Source: Corynebacterium ulcerans (GTDB taxonomy: Bacteria; Actinomycetota; Actinomycetes; Mycobacteriales; Mycobacteriaceae). Taken from it: a DNA stretch of 64,000 bases. The stretch's first letter is position 1, and every line of letters starts with the position of its first letter. A program made the translations under genes and the position numbers. Positions 1 through 9,586 of the stretch are shown here, in pieces. The stretch covers positions 1 through 64,000 of the forward strand of contig NZ_LT906443.1 in NCBI RefSeq assembly GCF_900187135.1, read 5' to 3'. A model generated the notes under the pieces. That model saw only the letters and a program-made list of their open reading frames with translations, had not been told where the DNA came from and ran no database searches.

Positions 1-468
1 ATGTCGGTCGTCCTGTGGATTATCTTGGTGGTCATCGTTCTCGTCATGCTGCTTGCCGCATGGCGTTTTTTGGTTGTCCGGAGTGAAGGCTCGGCAGTTG
101 TCATCAGAAGGCTTCCCGCAGACACGGGTCGCCGCTGGAGGCACGGATCAATGCGCTACAGGGGAGAAACCCTTGAGTACTTTAAATTGCGTTCTTTGGT
201 GCCTAAAGCGGATTTAATTATTAATCGTCAGGACGTGGATTACATGGGGTCGCGTGAGCTGGACCCAAGTGAGATCCGTCTCTTGGCTGATGATGCGACT
301 GTGCACTCTTTGAAAGTCCGAGGGGTTCGCTATGAGATTGCACTTGATAATGCATACTCTATGGGACTCGTCTCATGGTTGGAATCTGCCCCTAGCCGCA
401 GGTTAGAGCGCATGGACCATACGATCCTACAGAATAAGATTGACCGGAGTAAGCGTCGCGATCGGTGA
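1..468 (+). CDS. DUF2550 family membrane-anchored protein
   Basis: Short protein of the actinobacterial DUF2550 family; function unknown. Residues 3-26 form one strongly hydrophobic N-terminal helix, followed by a basic soluble domain of about 125 residues with the stretch GSMRYRGETLEYFKLRSL, so most of the protein probably lies on the cytoplasmic face. The window begins exactly at its ATG, so promoter and RBS cannot be seen. In related genomes this family usually follows the ATP synthase operon and precedes nucS; nucS does follow here after 18 bp. The 155-residue length fits the family. The family name is fairly sure, the role is not known. Confidence 0.85.
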   Translation: MSVVLWIILVVIVLVMLLAAWRFLVVRSEGSAVVIRRLPADTGRRWRHGSMRYRGETLEYFKLRSLVPKADLIINRQDVDYMGSRELDPSEIRLLADDATVHSLKVRGVRYEIALDNAYSMGLVSWLESAPSRRLERMDHTILQNKIDRSKRRDR

Positions 469-473
469 CACGC

Positions 474-479
474 TAGTCT
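474..479 (+). promoter_or_regulatory. -10 hexamer (TAGTCT) of nucS, leaderless
   Basis: TAGTCT lies exactly 7 nt before the nucS ATG, the spacing expected when transcription starts at the start codon. It overlaps the gap after the DUF2550 stop. Confidence 0.55.
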
Positions 480-486
480 ATGGAAC

Positions 487-1170
487 ATGCGTTTAGTCAT
501 AGCCCGTTGTTCGGTTGATTATATTGGTCGATTAGAAGCACATTTGCCTCTAGCCGACCGTCTTTTAATGGTAAAGGCCGATGGGTCTGTGTCTATTCAC
601 GCGGATGATCGTGCATACAAGCCGCTCAACTGGATGACACCCCCGTGTACGTTGACGGAAACAATAGTCGAGGAAGACGGCGCGAATGTCGCGTTGTGGA
701 TCGTAGAGAACAAGAAGGGGGAGCAGCTTCGCATCACCGTAGAGGCTGTTCATTCCGATTTGTATTACGAGCTTGGTGAAGACCCCGGTTTGCAAAAAGA
801 TGGTGTTGAGGCGCATCTACAGGAACTTCTGGCGGAGCACATTGAGACCCTAGGAGAAGGCTACTCTCTTGTGCGCCGTGAGTATCCCACGCCGATCGGA
901 CCGGTGGACATCCTCTGCCGGGACTCTGATGGAATGAATGTTGCTGTGGAGATTAAACGCCGTGGGGGAATCGATGGTGTGGAGCAACTTACGCGCTATT
1001 TGGAACTACTGAACCGTGATGAATTGCTTGCTCCTGTTGCCGGTGTTTTTGCTGCCCAGCAGATTAAACCACAGGCCCGGACTTTGGCGGAAGATCGTGG
1101 AATCCGATGCGTTGTCTTAGATTATGACAACTTGCGTGGAATTGAATCCCCAGAGCTCAGGTTGTTCTGA
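487..1170 (+). CDS. nucS: Mismatch-specific endonuclease NucS (EndoMS)
   Basis: NucS/EndoMS cuts both strands at mismatched bases and provides mismatch repair in Actinobacteria that lack MutS/MutL; it works with the sliding clamp. The 227-residue length is typical. The N-terminal half (about 1-105) is the dimerisation/DNA-binding domain; the C-terminal RecB-like nuclease core shows Asp141 (VDILC), Glu155-x-Lys157 (VEIKRR) and Gln167. The start [16 protein letters not shown] matches the family and has a -10 box 7 nt upstream, so a leaderless mRNA is likely. Its stop codon shares one base with the next ATG (TGATG), implying translational coupling. High certainty. Confidence 0.95.
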   Translation: MRLVIARCSVDYIGRLEAHLPLADRLLMVKADGSVSIHADDRAYKPLNWMTPPCTLTETIVEEDGANVALWIVENKKGEQLRITVEAVHSDLYYELGEDPGLQKDGVEAHLQELLAEHIETLGEGYSLVRREYPTPIGPVDILCRDSDGMNVAVEIKRRGGIDGVEQLTRYLELLNRDELLAPVAGVFAAQQIKPQARTLAEDRGIRCVVLDYDNLRGIESPELRLF

Positions 1171-1454
1171 TGGGGCGACGGAATCGACGCGTTGTCTCCG
1201 AGGTTCGTGCGTTACCCAGAGATGGCGCTAGCTTCTATGGGACCCAGGCTGTAGAGGGGCCATCGTGGACACACGGTGAGACTTATATGATGCGTCATAT
1301 GGGGTCGCACGCGGCGACGAAGTTCTATGTTTGTCCAGGATGTAATCAAAATATCCCTCCAGGAATAGCCCACATCGTTGCGTGGCCTAAGGATTCTGGA
1401 CGCGGGGCCGATGATCGTCGACATTGGCATAGGGCGTGCTGGGAACGTCGATAA
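1170..1454 (+). CDS. Small conserved Cys/His protein, likely metal-binding
   Basis: A 94-residue basic protein conserved downstream of nucS in actinobacteria and sometimes labelled ATP/GTP-binding protein; I see no nucleotide-binding motif. The C-terminal half has a CPGC pair (about residues 55-58) and later a HWHRAC cluster (about 84-89), together with HIVAWP between them, so four or more ligands could form a zinc site resembling a degenerate HNH or treble-clef fold. It overlaps nucS by one base (TGATG), implying the same transcript and perhaps a linked role in DNA metabolism, which is inference only. The shared hairpin at 1461-1484 closes the unit. Confidence 0.75.
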   Translation: MGRRNRRVVSEVRALPRDGASFYGTQAVEGPSWTHGETYMMRHMGSHAATKFYVCPGCNQNIPPGIAHIVAWPKDSGRGADDRRHWHRACWERR

Positions 1455-1460
1455 GCAAAA

Positions 1461-1484
1461 AGAGCTAGGCGTCAACCTAGCTCT
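1461..1484. terminator. Bidirectional terminator between two convergent genes
   Basis: Perfect 9-bp stem AGAGCTAGG / CCTAGCTCT with a 6-nt loop. A run of A before the left arm gives a U-tract for the minus-strand epimerase gene; the plus side has only a short TTAAA. Confidence 0.8.
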
Positions 1485-1506
1485 TAAACCATATGGGAGT
1501 GGATGT

Positions 1507-1965
1507 TTACTTTTGCGGCTGTGTCAGCTCGAGGAGGACTCCGCCGGCATCCTTGGGATGAACAAAGTTGATGCGAGCGCCGGCCGTGCCGGTCTTTGGC
1601 TCAGGGTAGAGTAGTCGCACGCCCTGCTCGCGAAGATACGAGCACAGCGCGTCGATATCGCTGGTGCGTAGGCACATCTGCTGGAGGCCAGGGCCCTTTT
1701 TGTCGATGAATTTAGCAATGGTGGACTCTTCATTCAACGGGGCCAACAGCTGAATCATGCCATCTGTTTCTTTGAGGTTCTTGGGACCCACCATAGCCTC
1801 AATAACGCCTTGCTCTTCATTGGTCTCCTGGTGATGATTGACCCAGCCAAATGCAGAGCGGTAGAACTCTACCGCAACGTCCAGGTCCGGGACCGCGATT
1901 CCAACGTGATCGAGGCATGTGACGAGCTCATGAGGAATGTCGATGGAGCTGATATCAGTACTCAT
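1507..1965 (-). CDS. mce: Methylmalonyl-CoA epimerase (VOC family)
   Basis: Interconverts (R)- and (S)-methylmalonyl-CoA between propionyl-CoA metabolism and methylmalonyl-CoA mutase. The 152-residue protein has the two beta-alpha-beta-beta-beta modules of the vicinal oxygen chelate fold: LDHVGIAVPDLDVAVEFY at about residues 18-35 and a second module ending in GGVLLELTQP, which holds the glutamate metal ligand. The Gln ligand is visible in MIQLLAP. The position normally holding the second-module histidine pair reads GLQQMC, so one expected His ligand is Gln. It is divergent from the next gene and ends at the bidirectional hairpin. The ATG has TATGAT 8 nt upstream. Confidence 0.85.
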   Translation of the reverse strand: MSTDISSIDIPHELVTCLDHVGIAVPDLDVAVEFYRSAFGWVNHHQETNEEQGVIEAMVGPKNLKETDGMIQLLAPLNEESTIAKFIDKKGPGLQQMCLRTSDIDALCSYLREQGVRLLYPEPKTGTAGARINFVHPKDAGGVLLELTQPQK

Positions 1966-1973
1966 ACTTTCAC

Positions 1974-1979
1974 ATCATA
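1974..1979 (-). promoter_or_regulatory. -10 hexamer (TATGAT) of the epimerase gene
   Basis: On the minus strand TATGAT lies 8 nt before the ATG at 1965, consistent with a leaderless or nearly leaderless mRNA. Confidence 0.5.
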
Positions 1980-2085
1980 GTGATGTGGGTGATGCCATGT
2001 TTGGGTTTGAAATGTGACCTCCTCCATGCGTCGGGGAATATGCCTCGAACTACCTCCTATTAGTCGCATAGTGCAGTGATCCGAG

Positions 2086-2091
2086 TAGTCT
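2086..2091 (+). promoter_or_regulatory. -10 hexamer (TAGTCT), leaderless
   Basis: TAGTCT ends 7 nt before the ATG at 2099 and no Shine-Dalgarno sequence is present, supporting leaderless translation. Confidence 0.5.
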
Positions 2092-2098
2092 TAGATAC

Positions 2099-2416
2099 AT
2101 GATTCTTGCGTTTTCCGTTGCTCCCACAGAAGTTCCTAATTCTGAAGCTGAGATGTCTCTCGCAGTCTCACGAGCCGTCAAAGTCGTCCGCGACTCCGGT
2201 CTGCCCAATGAAACAAACGCTATGTTCACTTTGATAGAGGGAGAATGGGACGAGGTTATGGCGGTAGTGAAAAAGGCTACCGACGCAGTCCTGGAAGTTT
2301 CGCCTCGTGTTGGATTAGTTGTCAAAGCAGATATTAGACCTGGTTACACCGGGCAGATTCGCTCCAAAGTGGAATCTGTGGAGCATCACCTTGCAGAAGG
2401 ACTAGAAGGGGCCTAA
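2099..2416 (+). CDS. MTH1187/YqgV-type thiamine-binding protein
   Basis: A 105-residue protein of the MTH1187/YkoF-like (UPF0045) family, small ferredoxin-like-fold proteins that bind thiamine or related pyrimidines in several bacteria. Visible marks are ILAFSVAPTE at the N terminus, a central AMFTLIEGEWDEVMAVVKKA segment, and LVVKADIRPG near the C terminus, spaced as in the family. No signal peptide or membrane helix. No thiamine genes are adjacent, so the ligand is taken from the family only. It has its own -10 box and is followed by about 100 bp of spacer before the next gene. Confidence 0.8.
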   Translation: MILAFSVAPTEVPNSEAEMSLAVSRAVKVVRDSGLPNETNAMFTLIEGEWDEVMAVVKKATDAVLEVSPRVGLVVKADIRPGYTGQIRSKVESVEHHLAEGLEGA

Positions 2417-2519
2417 AAGCCACAACATCAGCGCTGGTGGCACGCAGTCATGCGTCACAGATGGCTTCGTGGCATCCTAGAAAAGTTGCTGCAGAAAGAA
2501 ACTACAGGAGGATATGTAA

Positions 2520-3413
2520 GTGACTAATCCGAACTCCACACCGCATCGTTTTGTGGCTGGCGCGATCGATTTGGGCGAGGTGAAGTCGCGCGCGGAGGCA
2601 CGGCAACAAGCGGCTCAATCACCGGGCGGTATTCCGGCGGTAGTCGTGGTTACTCGGGACAACGTTGAGGCAGAAGTACTGCTGCGCTCTCAGCAGGTAC
2701 CCGTCATCGTCCTCCTAGGGACTGCGCGCAGTCCTGAATCCGAACAACTCAAGACTGATTTCTCGCAGCTTGCGGAGACCTCGCAGAAGAGCTTCATTTT
2801 TGCTTACGTAGATGCCGACTCGACTCCGGACATCGCGCAAATGTTTGGGATTCAGGGCTTGCCGACGGTCGTCGCGCTTGCTGCAGGTCGCCCGCTAGCT
2901 AACTTTGAAGGTGGACAGCCTCTCGACGCTCTCAAGCAGTGGACCGATGCTGTGGTCAAGGCCGTAGCAGGCCAGTTAGAGGGATTAGCCCAAGACCCGG
3001 AGGAAGATGTATCCGATCCTCGGTTTGATGCAGCGACTGATGCATTGAATAACGGCGACTTTGAATCCGCTATTGCTGTGTATGAATCGATTCTTGCTCA
3101 AGAACCCAAAAACCACATGGCCTTGCAGGCCCGCGATAATGCACGCTTGCTTGCACGCCTGAATACAGCCCGTGGAGATGTGGACCCGATTGCGGCTGCA
3201 GATGCAGATCCATATGACGTTGATTTGGCTTTTGCGGCTGCAGATGCAGAAATCGCTGCGGGTGTTCCTGAGGCAGCATTCGACCGACTCATCTCCATAG
3301 TCAAAGGACGCGATGACGTTTGTGCCCGGTTATTGGAGCTGTTTGCGCTTTTTGAGCCCACAGATGCACGGGTGATTGCAGCGCGGGGGAAGATGGCCAG
3401 CGCGCTGTTTTAA
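2520..3413 (+). CDS. Thioredoxin-like/TPR protein, YbbN (CnoX)-like
   Basis: A 297-residue cytoplasmic protein: thioredoxin-like fold at about residues 40-150 followed by TPR-like helices (ALNNGDFESAIAVYESIL, about 180-200) up to the C terminus. YbbN/CnoX of E. coli has the same plan and acts as a chaperone/holdase handing clients to GroEL or DnaK. The redox CxxC is absent: the site reads LLGTARSPESEQL, with no cysteine, so it cannot be a disulfide reductase. GTG start with AGGAGG seven bases upstream. It stands alone, before a palindromic terminator. Family call is firm; chaperone role is by analogy. Confidence 0.85.
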   Translation: MTNPNSTPHRFVAGAIDLGEVKSRAEARQQAAQSPGGIPAVVVVTRDNVEAEVLLRSQQVPVIVLLGTARSPESEQLKTDFSQLAETSQKSFIFAYVDADSTPDIAQMFGIQGLPTVVALAAGRPLANFEGGQPLDALKQWTDAVVKAVAGQLEGLAQDPEEDVSDPRFDAATDALNNGDFESAIAVYESILAQEPKNHMALQARDNARLLARLNTARGDVDPIAAADADPYDVDLAFAAADAEIAAGVPEAAFDRLISIVKGRDDVCARLLELFALFEPTDARVIAARGKMASALF

Positions 3414-3444
3414 GTACAGAAAGTGGGACGTTAGAATCCAGTCT

Positions 3445-3464
3445 GCCGCCGCATATGCGGCGGC
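3445..3464 (+). terminator. Palindromic hairpin after the thioredoxin-TPR gene
   Basis: A perfect 20-base palindrome, GCCGCCGCAT/ATGCGGCGGC, followed within 9 nt by a T-run. It lies between convergent genes, 11 bp from the glgB stop; the plus strand has the better U-tract. Confidence 0.65.
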
Positions 3465-3474
3465 TTCGTGGTTT

Positions 3475-5673
3475 TTAGCCTATCCAGCGATAAAACTGCC
3501 CACTCATCGCAGGAATATGAACCGTGAGGGAATGCTCGTATCCGTCCCACTCGGTGTCCCATGCGGTGATGGTGTGTTCCAGAAGATTGTTAGCTCCTTC
3601 ATATACACCGGCATCGGTGTTGAGTATGCACTCCCAACGTCCGCCTTCTGGCACGCCCAACTTGTAATGCGGCTGAGAACTACCACCAAAGTTAAATACC
3701 GCAAGAATCTTTTCGCCGGCGGATCCGTATCGGATGAAAGACAAGACGTTGTTGTCTGCATCATTGGATTTAGACCAGCTAAAGCCCTCAGGACCATTGT
3801 CCTGGGCATAAAGCGCAGGATTATCTTGGTACACAACGTTGAGATCGCGGATGAGTTTGATGATCCCCTCGTGATACTCGCCTTCCCAACCGACGAGGTT
3901 GTCCCAGTCAAGTGAGCGCCCTTCGGACCACTCCATCACTTGACCGAACTCTTGCCCCTGGAACAACAGTTTTTTGCCTGGATGCGCATACATGTAGGCG
4001 TAGAGGGTGCGTAGCCCGCTGGCTTTATTCCATGCGTCGCCAGGCATCCGCGTCCACAGCGACCCTTTGCCGTGAACTACTTCATCGTGGCTAAAGGGAA
4101 GCACAAAACGTTCTGAATAGGCATAGACCATGGAAAACGTGATCTCGTTGTGGTGATAAGACCGGTGTATGGGGTCTAGGGAGAAATATTCGAGGGTGTC
4201 GTTCATCCAGCCCATGTTCCACTTCATGCTAAAACCAAGACCATCGTGGTCAGTAGGAGTGGTAACTCCGGGCCATGAGGTGGATTCTTCCGCGATGGTA
4301 AGAACACCAGGGAATGTCTTATGCACAGTGGCGTTCATTTCTTGCAAGAATTGCACTGCTTCTAGATTCTCCCGGCCTCCATAGATATTGGGCAGCCATT
4401 CGCCGGCCTCGCGGGAGTAATCAAGATAGAGCATGGATGCGACGGCATCTACGCGTAGGCCGTCGACATGGAATTCATCTATCCAATACAAGGCGTTAGC
4501 TACAAGGAAATTGCGGACTTCATTGCGCCCAAAATCAAAGACGTAGGTGCCCCAATCCTTTTGTTCTCCTCGACGCCAGTCGGGGTGCTCGTAGAGAGGC
4601 TGGCCGTCGAAGCGTCCGAGGGCAAAAGAGTCTTTGGGGAAGTGCGCGGGGACCCAGTCCATGATGACTCCGATACCAGCGCGGTGGAAGGCGTCGATAA
4701 GCATGCGAAGCTCATCGGGGGTTCCCCATCGCGACGTGGGAGCATAATAGCCGGAGACTTGATACCCCCAGGATCCGCCAAAGGGATGCTCTGCGACTGG
4801 GAGGAACTCTACGTGAGTGTATCCGAGAGAAGAAACATAGTCGACGAGCTCTGATGCGAGATCCTTGTACGTTCGGTTTTCTCTCCACGAGCCCAAGTGG
4901 CATTCGTAGATACTCATCGGTTGAGCTGCATGGTCGCGAGTAGCGCGTTTGGTTATCCAGTCAGCATCTTGCCACTCGTAGCTAGAGTCCGCGACGATGG
5001 AACCTGTAGCGGGGGCTACCTCTGCGTGGCGTGCTAGCGGGTCGGCTTTGTCGATCCGGTGCCCCTCCCGAGTATGAATGGCATACTTGTACACTTCTCC
5101 AGCCTGAATACCGGGGATGAACAGCTCCCAGACGCCCGAGTCTCCTAGCGAGCGCATGGGGTACTGATTAGGATTCCAACCACAGAAATCGCCAACGACG
5201 GCAACCCCCGCGGCATTGGGAGCCCATACGGCAAAGGAAGTGCCTGTGACGTCGCCTAACTCCGTGCTAACAGTACGAACGTGCGCGCCTAGGACATCCC
5301 AGAGACGCTCGTGCCTTCCTTCTCGGATGAGGTGGATATCAAGTTCCCCCAGAGTAGGAAGGAAATGATAGGGATCGGCGGTGGTCAATGTTGTATCCCC
5401 GGCCCACGAGACGTTGAGGCGATAATCGGTGGCCAATGATGCGTCTACACTTGCCGCGAAGATGTCATCGCCGATGGGGGATAATACGTGTGTTGACCCG
5501 TCTGTCAGTGTGACTGTGACGGCCTCAGCTCCCAGTTGGCGGGTGCGAATGACGGCGTGGGAGTCATCAATATGATGGCAGCCGTAGACCGCGTGGGGGT
5601 CGTGGAATTGGCAATACCGCAGCCGACCGAGAACATCATCGTCGATACGGACGGGATCGGAAGAAGAAATCAT
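3475..5673 (-). CDS. glgB: 1,4-alpha-glucan branching enzyme GlgB
   Basis: Makes alpha-1,6 branches in glycogen-like glucan. The 732-residue protein has an N-terminal CBM48-type region (about 20-240, with [20 protein letters not shown]) and a GH13 barrel. Catalytic residues are visible: nucleophile Asp409 in [10 protein letters not shown], acid/base Glu462 in [10 protein letters not shown], and the third acid in [15 protein letters not shown]-terminal beta domain closes the protein. It starts 29 bp after the glgE stop, so glgE-glgB is an operon; the pair is the core of the maltosyl-1-phosphate glucan route. ATG with AAAGGA upstream. High certainty. Confidence 0.97.
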   Translation of the reverse strand: MISSSDPVRIDDDVLGRLRYCQFHDPHAVYGCHHIDDSHAVIRTRQLGAEAVTVTLTDGSTHVLSPIGDDIFAASVDASLATDYRLNVSWAGDTTLTTADPYHFLPTLGELDIHLIREGRHERLWDVLGAHVRTVSTELGDVTGTSFAVWAPNAAGVAVVGDFCGWNPNQYPMRSLGDSGVWELFIPGIQAGEVYKYAIHTREGHRIDKADPLARHAEVAPATGSIVADSSYEWQDADWITKRATRDHAAQPMSIYECHLGSWRENRTYKDLASELVDYVSSLGYTHVEFLPVAEHPFGGSWGYQVSGYYAPTSRWGTPDELRMLIDAFHRAGIGVIMDWVPAHFPKDSFALGRFDGQPLYEHPDWRRGEQKDWGTYVFDFGRNEVRNFLVANALYWIDEFHVDGLRVDAVASMLYLDYSREAGEWLPNIYGGRENLEAVQFLQEMNATVHKTFPGVLTIAEESTSWPGVTTPTDHDGLGFSMKWNMGWMNDTLEYFSLDPIHRSYHHNEITFSMVYAYSERFVLPFSHDEVVHGKGSLWTRMPGDAWNKASGLRTLYAYMYAHPGKKLLFQGQEFGQVMEWSEGRSLDWDNLVGWEGEYHEGIIKLIRDLNVVYQDNPALYAQDNGPEGFSWSKSNDADNNVLSFIRYGSAGEKILAVFNFGGSSQPHYKLGVPEGGRWECILNTDAGVYEGANNLLEHTITAWDTEWDGYEHSLTVHIPAMSGQFYRWIG

Positions 5674-5702
5674 GGGATAGTGAATCCTTTCAACGATGAG
5701 AA

Positions 5703-7718
5703 TTAGTTGGAATAGTCGGTAGGGGTGCGCCAGGAGAGTGCTTCACGTTTACTTTCATCAACAACGGGAAGCTGCAGGATGTGGGCGACATCTGCGCAGG
5801 GATCTAGCCGGACATAGGTGCGCTTGTTCCAAGGGAAGTGGGCGCCCGTGACTAAATCGGTGACGGTGAAGTGATCGGTGTCTTCACATCCGATAGCGCT
5901 CATGGTGAGGTCCACTGTGGCTGCATGTGCGTGCTCAGGGTCCAGGTTGACCACTACGAGGACGGCATCACCAGAGACCGGATCGACTTTGCTATAAGCG
6001 ATGATGTTGTCATTATCGGTGCTGTGGAAATCAATGATCCGAAGCTGCTGCAAGGCAGGATGCGCGCGTCGGATTGCATTAAGCGCACCAATATACGGTT
6101 CTAGGGAGTTTCCCTGTTCGAGGGCCGCAGCAAAGTCGCGTGGACGAAGCTCATACTTTTCAGAGTCCATGTACTCCTCGCTGCCGGGGGAGACTGCCTC
6201 GTGTTCGTAGAGCTCAAACCCGGAGTACACGCCCCACAGCGGAGACAAAGTGGCGGCAAGGGCTGCCCGGATTGCAAACATGGCACGTCCGCCGTGCTGC
6301 AGACTCTCATGCAATATGTCTGGGGTATTAACAAAGAGGTTGGGGCGGGATGAGTCCGCCATCGCTGCTATCTCAGTACCAAATTCTTCCAGCTCAGATT
6401 TGGTGGTACGCCACGTAAAGTATGTATAAGACTGGGTGAAACCGAGCTTGCCAAGCCCATAAAGTCGCGCCGGGCGGGTAAAGGCTTCCGCTAGGAAGAT
6501 GACCTCAGGATGCGTTTCATGGATGGTGCTGATGAGCCATTCCCAGAAGTTGGCAGGTTTTGTATGCGGATTATCAACGCGGAATACTGTGATACCTTGT
6601 GCAATCCAGAACAAGACGATGCGCTTGAGTTCTGCGTATATAGCCGATTTATTGTTATCAAAATTCAGCGGATAAATATCCTGATATTTTTTGGGAGGAT
6701 TTTCTGCATATGCGATTGTGCCGTCGGCAAGCACCGTAAAAAAGTCCTGGTGGGTACGTGCCCAAGGATGGTCTGGAGCTGCCTGCAATGCGAGATCAAG
6801 CGCAATGTTAAGACCGAGCTTCTTGGCCGTGGACACTAACTCCTGAAAGTCTTTGAGCGTTCCTAGTTGCGGATGTACTGCGTCGTGTCCGCCGTCAGCA
6901 GAACCGATCGCCCATGGCGATCCGACGTCGCCAGGCTCGGCGATCAAGGTGTTGTTTTTCCCTTTACGGTGGACCGTGCCAATGGGATGGATAGGAGGGA
7001 AATAGACGGTATCAAAGCCCATGGCCGCTACTCGTTTAAGTGCTTGAGCCGTGGTAGAAAACGTGCCGTGCATGGGATTTCCATCAGCATCCCAGCCTCC
7101 AGTAGAGCGCGGGAAGAGCTCGTACCATGAGCTGAACTGGGCATCGCGGCGTTCTACCAGCACGGTATGGCTTTGTCCTCGGGTGAGCAGCTCCCGCACG
7201 GGGTGCTCGCGGAGAATCGAGTGGATTTCCTTGCTCAACGCTGGCGCTACGCGAGCTCGTAATGGTTGACTAGAACGCAGAGAATCAGCTACTGCGAAGA
7301 GCTTTTGAGCAGTAGACTTTGGCGCGTTTGCGGCAGCTTTTTCAAAGAGCTGGGCCCCGTGCTCTAGATCATTAAAAAGATCGTCTTCATCTTGGCCCAC
7401 TTCAATTTTTGCTATCACGGCATGACGCCAGGTGCTCATAGGATCGGACCACGCATCGACCCGGAAGCTCCACGTTCCCAGAGCGTCAGGGACAAAGCTG
7501 GAAAACATTTTGTCTTGGTCGAAGGGGGTGGAAGTCATGATCGTGCGAGTCACCTCGCCACTAGGAGAGGTGACGTTGAGTGTTGCCGACACCGCGTCGT
7601 GGCCTTCACGCCATACGAGGGCGCTCACGGGAATCATCTCTCCGACTACAGCTTTGGAAGGCTGCGATCCTCCCGATATGCGTGGGCGTACGTCTTCGAT
7701 GGCAAGTCTTCCTGTCAC
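5703..7718 (-). CDS. glgE: Alpha-1,4-glucan:maltose-1-phosphate maltosyltransferase GlgE
   Basis: Transfers maltose from maltose 1-phosphate to growing alpha-1,4-glucan, the key step of the GlgE pathway in mycobacteria and corynebacteria. The 671-residue GH13_3 enzyme has an N-terminal beta domain (about 5-110), an inserted helical bundle (about 110-190) and the barrel. Asp382 ([12 protein letters not shown]) is the nucleophile, Glu411 ([10 protein letters not shown]) the acid/base, and NTPDILHE holds the third acid. GTG start. It is first in the operon and divergent from an ABC ATPase gene, so its promoter lies within 7719-7825. High certainty. Confidence 0.97.
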   Translation of the reverse strand: MTGRLAIEDVRPRISGGSQPSKAVVGEMIPVSALVWREGHDAVSATLNVTSPSGEVTRTIMTSTPFDQDKMFSSFVPDALGTWSFRVDAWSDPMSTWRHAVIAKIEVGQDEDDLFNDLEHGAQLFEKAAANAPKSTAQKLFAVADSLRSSQPLRARVAPALSKEIHSILREHPVRELLTRGQSHTVLVERRDAQFSSWYELFPRSTGGWDADGNPMHGTFSTTAQALKRVAAMGFDTVYFPPIHPIGTVHRKGKNNTLIAEPGDVGSPWAIGSADGGHDAVHPQLGTLKDFQELVSTAKKLGLNIALDLALQAAPDHPWARTHQDFFTVLADGTIAYAENPPKKYQDIYPLNFDNNKSAIYAELKRIVLFWIAQGITVFRVDNPHTKPANFWEWLISTIHETHPEVIFLAEAFTRPARLYGLGKLGFTQSYTYFTWRTTKSELEEFGTEIAAMADSSRPNLFVNTPDILHESLQHGGRAMFAIRAALAATLSPLWGVYSGFELYEHEAVSPGSEEYMDSEKYELRPRDFAAALEQGNSLEPYIGALNAIRRAHPALQQLRIIDFHSTDNDNIIAYSKVDPVSGDAVLVVVNLDPEHAHAATVDLTMSAIGCEDTDHFTVTDLVTGAHFPWNKRTYVRLDPCADVAHILQLPVVDESKREALSWRTPTDYSN

Positions 7719-7824
7719 TTCAGCAGTGCTCGCTTCCTGGTTTCGATGGGTTACCTATCTTTAAAGCGTAGTTCACCTGTGTCACTTCCACATGGACAGT
7801 GAGAAATCCGTCATGATGGAAGGC

Positions 7825-8661
7825 ATGACAAACGCTGAGATCGAGCCCCGTAACCCTGATCTACTCCTCGACTTTTCCGAGGTGGAATTCAAACGTGGCG
7901 GTAAAACATTGGTTGGTCCTGTTGAGTGGCAGGTTGAGCTCGATGAGCGATGGGTGATTTTGGGACCGAATGGTGCCGGAAAAACCACGTTGATTCGTAT
8001 GGCTGCCGCCGAGGAATTTCCCTCCAAAGGAAAGCTGTGGATTATGGGGGAACAACTCGGCCGGACAGATATGCGCGATCTACGTGCAATGATCGGCGTT
8101 TCCTCGTCCGCTCTGGGCAACCGAATCCCCGCGGATGAGAAAGTGTCCGACCTAGTTATCTCCGCAGGCTATGCGATCTTGGGACGCTGGCGGGAAGAAT
8201 ATGAAGAGTGGGACCTGGGACGAGCCACGGAAATTTTAGAGCAAGTCGGCGCCTATCACCTTGCAGATCAAACCTGGGGAACGCTGAGCGAGGGCGAGCG
8301 CAAGCGAGTCTTGGTAGCCCGCGCGTTGATGACCAACCCGGAGCTTTTGCTTCTCGACGAACCAACGGCTGGCATGGATCTCGGCGGCAGGGAAGACCTG
8401 GTGGCTTATCTTGGCGAGCTCGCGATGGACGCCGATGCCCCGGCGATCGTCATGATTACTCACCATGTGGAAGAAGTTCCTCCTGGCTTTACCCATGCTT
8501 TGCTTCTCGACGAAGGCGCAGTGGTAGCACAAGGCCTCATCGATGACGTGATCACTAGCGAAAACCTGACCAGGGCGTTCCACCAGCCAATTGCTGTGGA
8601 TAAGATAGATGGGCGGTATTTTGCCCGACGGCAAAAACGCGCAACGAAGCATCGCAAGTAG
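7825..8661 (+). CDS. ABC transporter ATP-binding protein, partner unknown
   Basis: ATPase subunit of an ABC system with Walker A GPNGAGKTT, signature LSEGERKRVLVAR, Walker B LLLLDEPTAG and the H-loop ITHHVEE. No permease or binding-protein gene is adjacent, so it may act alone (for example with ribosomes or DNA) or with a permease elsewhere; its resemblance is to the YlmA/ModF-like single-ATPase group. Upstream in-frame ATGs exist at 7792 and 7813; I prefer 7825 (MTNAEIEP) because CATGAT lies 7 nt before it and the earlier ones have neither RBS nor -10. It is followed after 101 bp by a Nudix gene. Confidence 0.85.
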   Translation: MTNAEIEPRNPDLLLDFSEVEFKRGGKTLVGPVEWQVELDERWVILGPNGAGKTTLIRMAAAEEFPSKGKLWIMGEQLGRTDMRDLRAMIGVSSSALGNRIPADEKVSDLVISAGYAILGRWREEYEEWDLGRATEILEQVGAYHLADQTWGTLSEGERKRVLVARALMTNPELLLLDEPTAGMDLGGREDLVAYLGELAMDADAPAIVMITHHVEEVPPGFTHALLLDEGAVVAQGLIDDVITSENLTRAFHQPIAVDKIDGRYFARRQKRATKHRK

Positions 8662-8762
8662 ACTTGGTGCTAGACCATTCAACAACTAGCGGTAAACAGC
8701 AGTAATGCGTTGTTTGTTTACAGACGACGAGAACGATTGCAGAGCGCATCGTGGGGGTGACC

Positions 8763-9569
8763 ATGCACGAACCTGAGGAGATATTGGGCCTTGGCGGCGC
8801 CAAGCTTGCTGTCACCGTATTGATGGTTCGCGATTCTCCGCTAGGAATGGAAGTGTATGTGCAAGAGCGCGTGTCCTCTATGCCCACGTTCCCTAACACC
8901 ACCGTCTTTCCTGGCGGTGGCGTTGACGCTCGCGATTTTGAACTGAGCCATGAAGACGCTCTCTATGACACTTTTGGTGGCCCAAGCCTGATGCATTGGG
9001 CCCGAGTACTAGGAACTAATCGCAATCGAGCTCGAGCGCTATTATTTGCTGCGGTACGTGAACTTTTTGAAGAAACCGGCACCCTTCTTGCCTCACATGC
9101 AGATGGCCGCCCGATTTTAGACGCCACTCCCTACCACTCGCAGCGCTTGGCTCTAGAAAGTCACCGACTTTCCCTCTCTCAGGTGCTGGAACGCAACGGG
9201 TTGATGCTGCGATCAGAATTGCTACGCCCCTCGACCCGGTGGGTAAGCCCCGATGAGGACGAGCGCCGATTTGATATGTTTTCCTTCGTCGCCGTGCAAC
9301 CCCCAGGACAAGAACCTGACGGAAACACCAGCGAGGCGGCATCCACCGGATGGTTTTCCCCCGAGCTCATCTTGGATGGTTGGCGGGCAGGACTCCTACG
9401 TCTAGTCTTTCCCACATGGGCGCAGCTATGGACTCTCAACCAGTTCGATTGCGTAACTGACTTGCTCACTCATTTAAGAAAAGCGGATATGAAGCCCTAT
9501 AAAGGCATCCCTGAGTACGATCCTCTCTACGAAGAGTTTTTCACGTATGTTCCTCCCAAACGTTTTTAA
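8763..9569 (+). CDS. Nudix hydrolase with interrupted Nudix box (NUDT19-like)
   Basis: A Nudix-fold pyrophosphohydrolase. The usual compact Nudix box is split: FPGGGVD carries the glycine end, while AVRELFEETGTLL, the REUxEExGU part, follows about 50 residues later. The same kind of insertion is known in the eukaryotic CoA diphosphatase NUDT19, so a CoA- or nucleotide-type substrate is possible but unproven. The last third is helical with a WFSPELILDGWRAG segment. ATG 8763 is preferred over GTG 8751 because GGGGGTG then sits 4-5 nt upstream. It is followed after 17 bp by a methyltransferase gene, suggesting one operon. Confidence 0.85.
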   Translation: MHEPEEILGLGGAKLAVTVLMVRDSPLGMEVYVQERVSSMPTFPNTTVFPGGGVDARDFELSHEDALYDTFGGPSLMHWARVLGTNRNRARALLFAAVRELFEETGTLLASHADGRPILDATPYHSQRLALESHRLSLSQVLERNGLMLRSELLRPSTRWVSPDEDERRFDMFSFVAVQPPGQEPDGNTSEAASTGWFSPELILDGWRAGLLRLVFPTWAQLWTLNQFDCVTDLLTHLRKADMKPYKGIPEYDPLYEEFFTYVPPKRF

Positions 9570-9586
9570 GAAAGATAGCCCTACAC

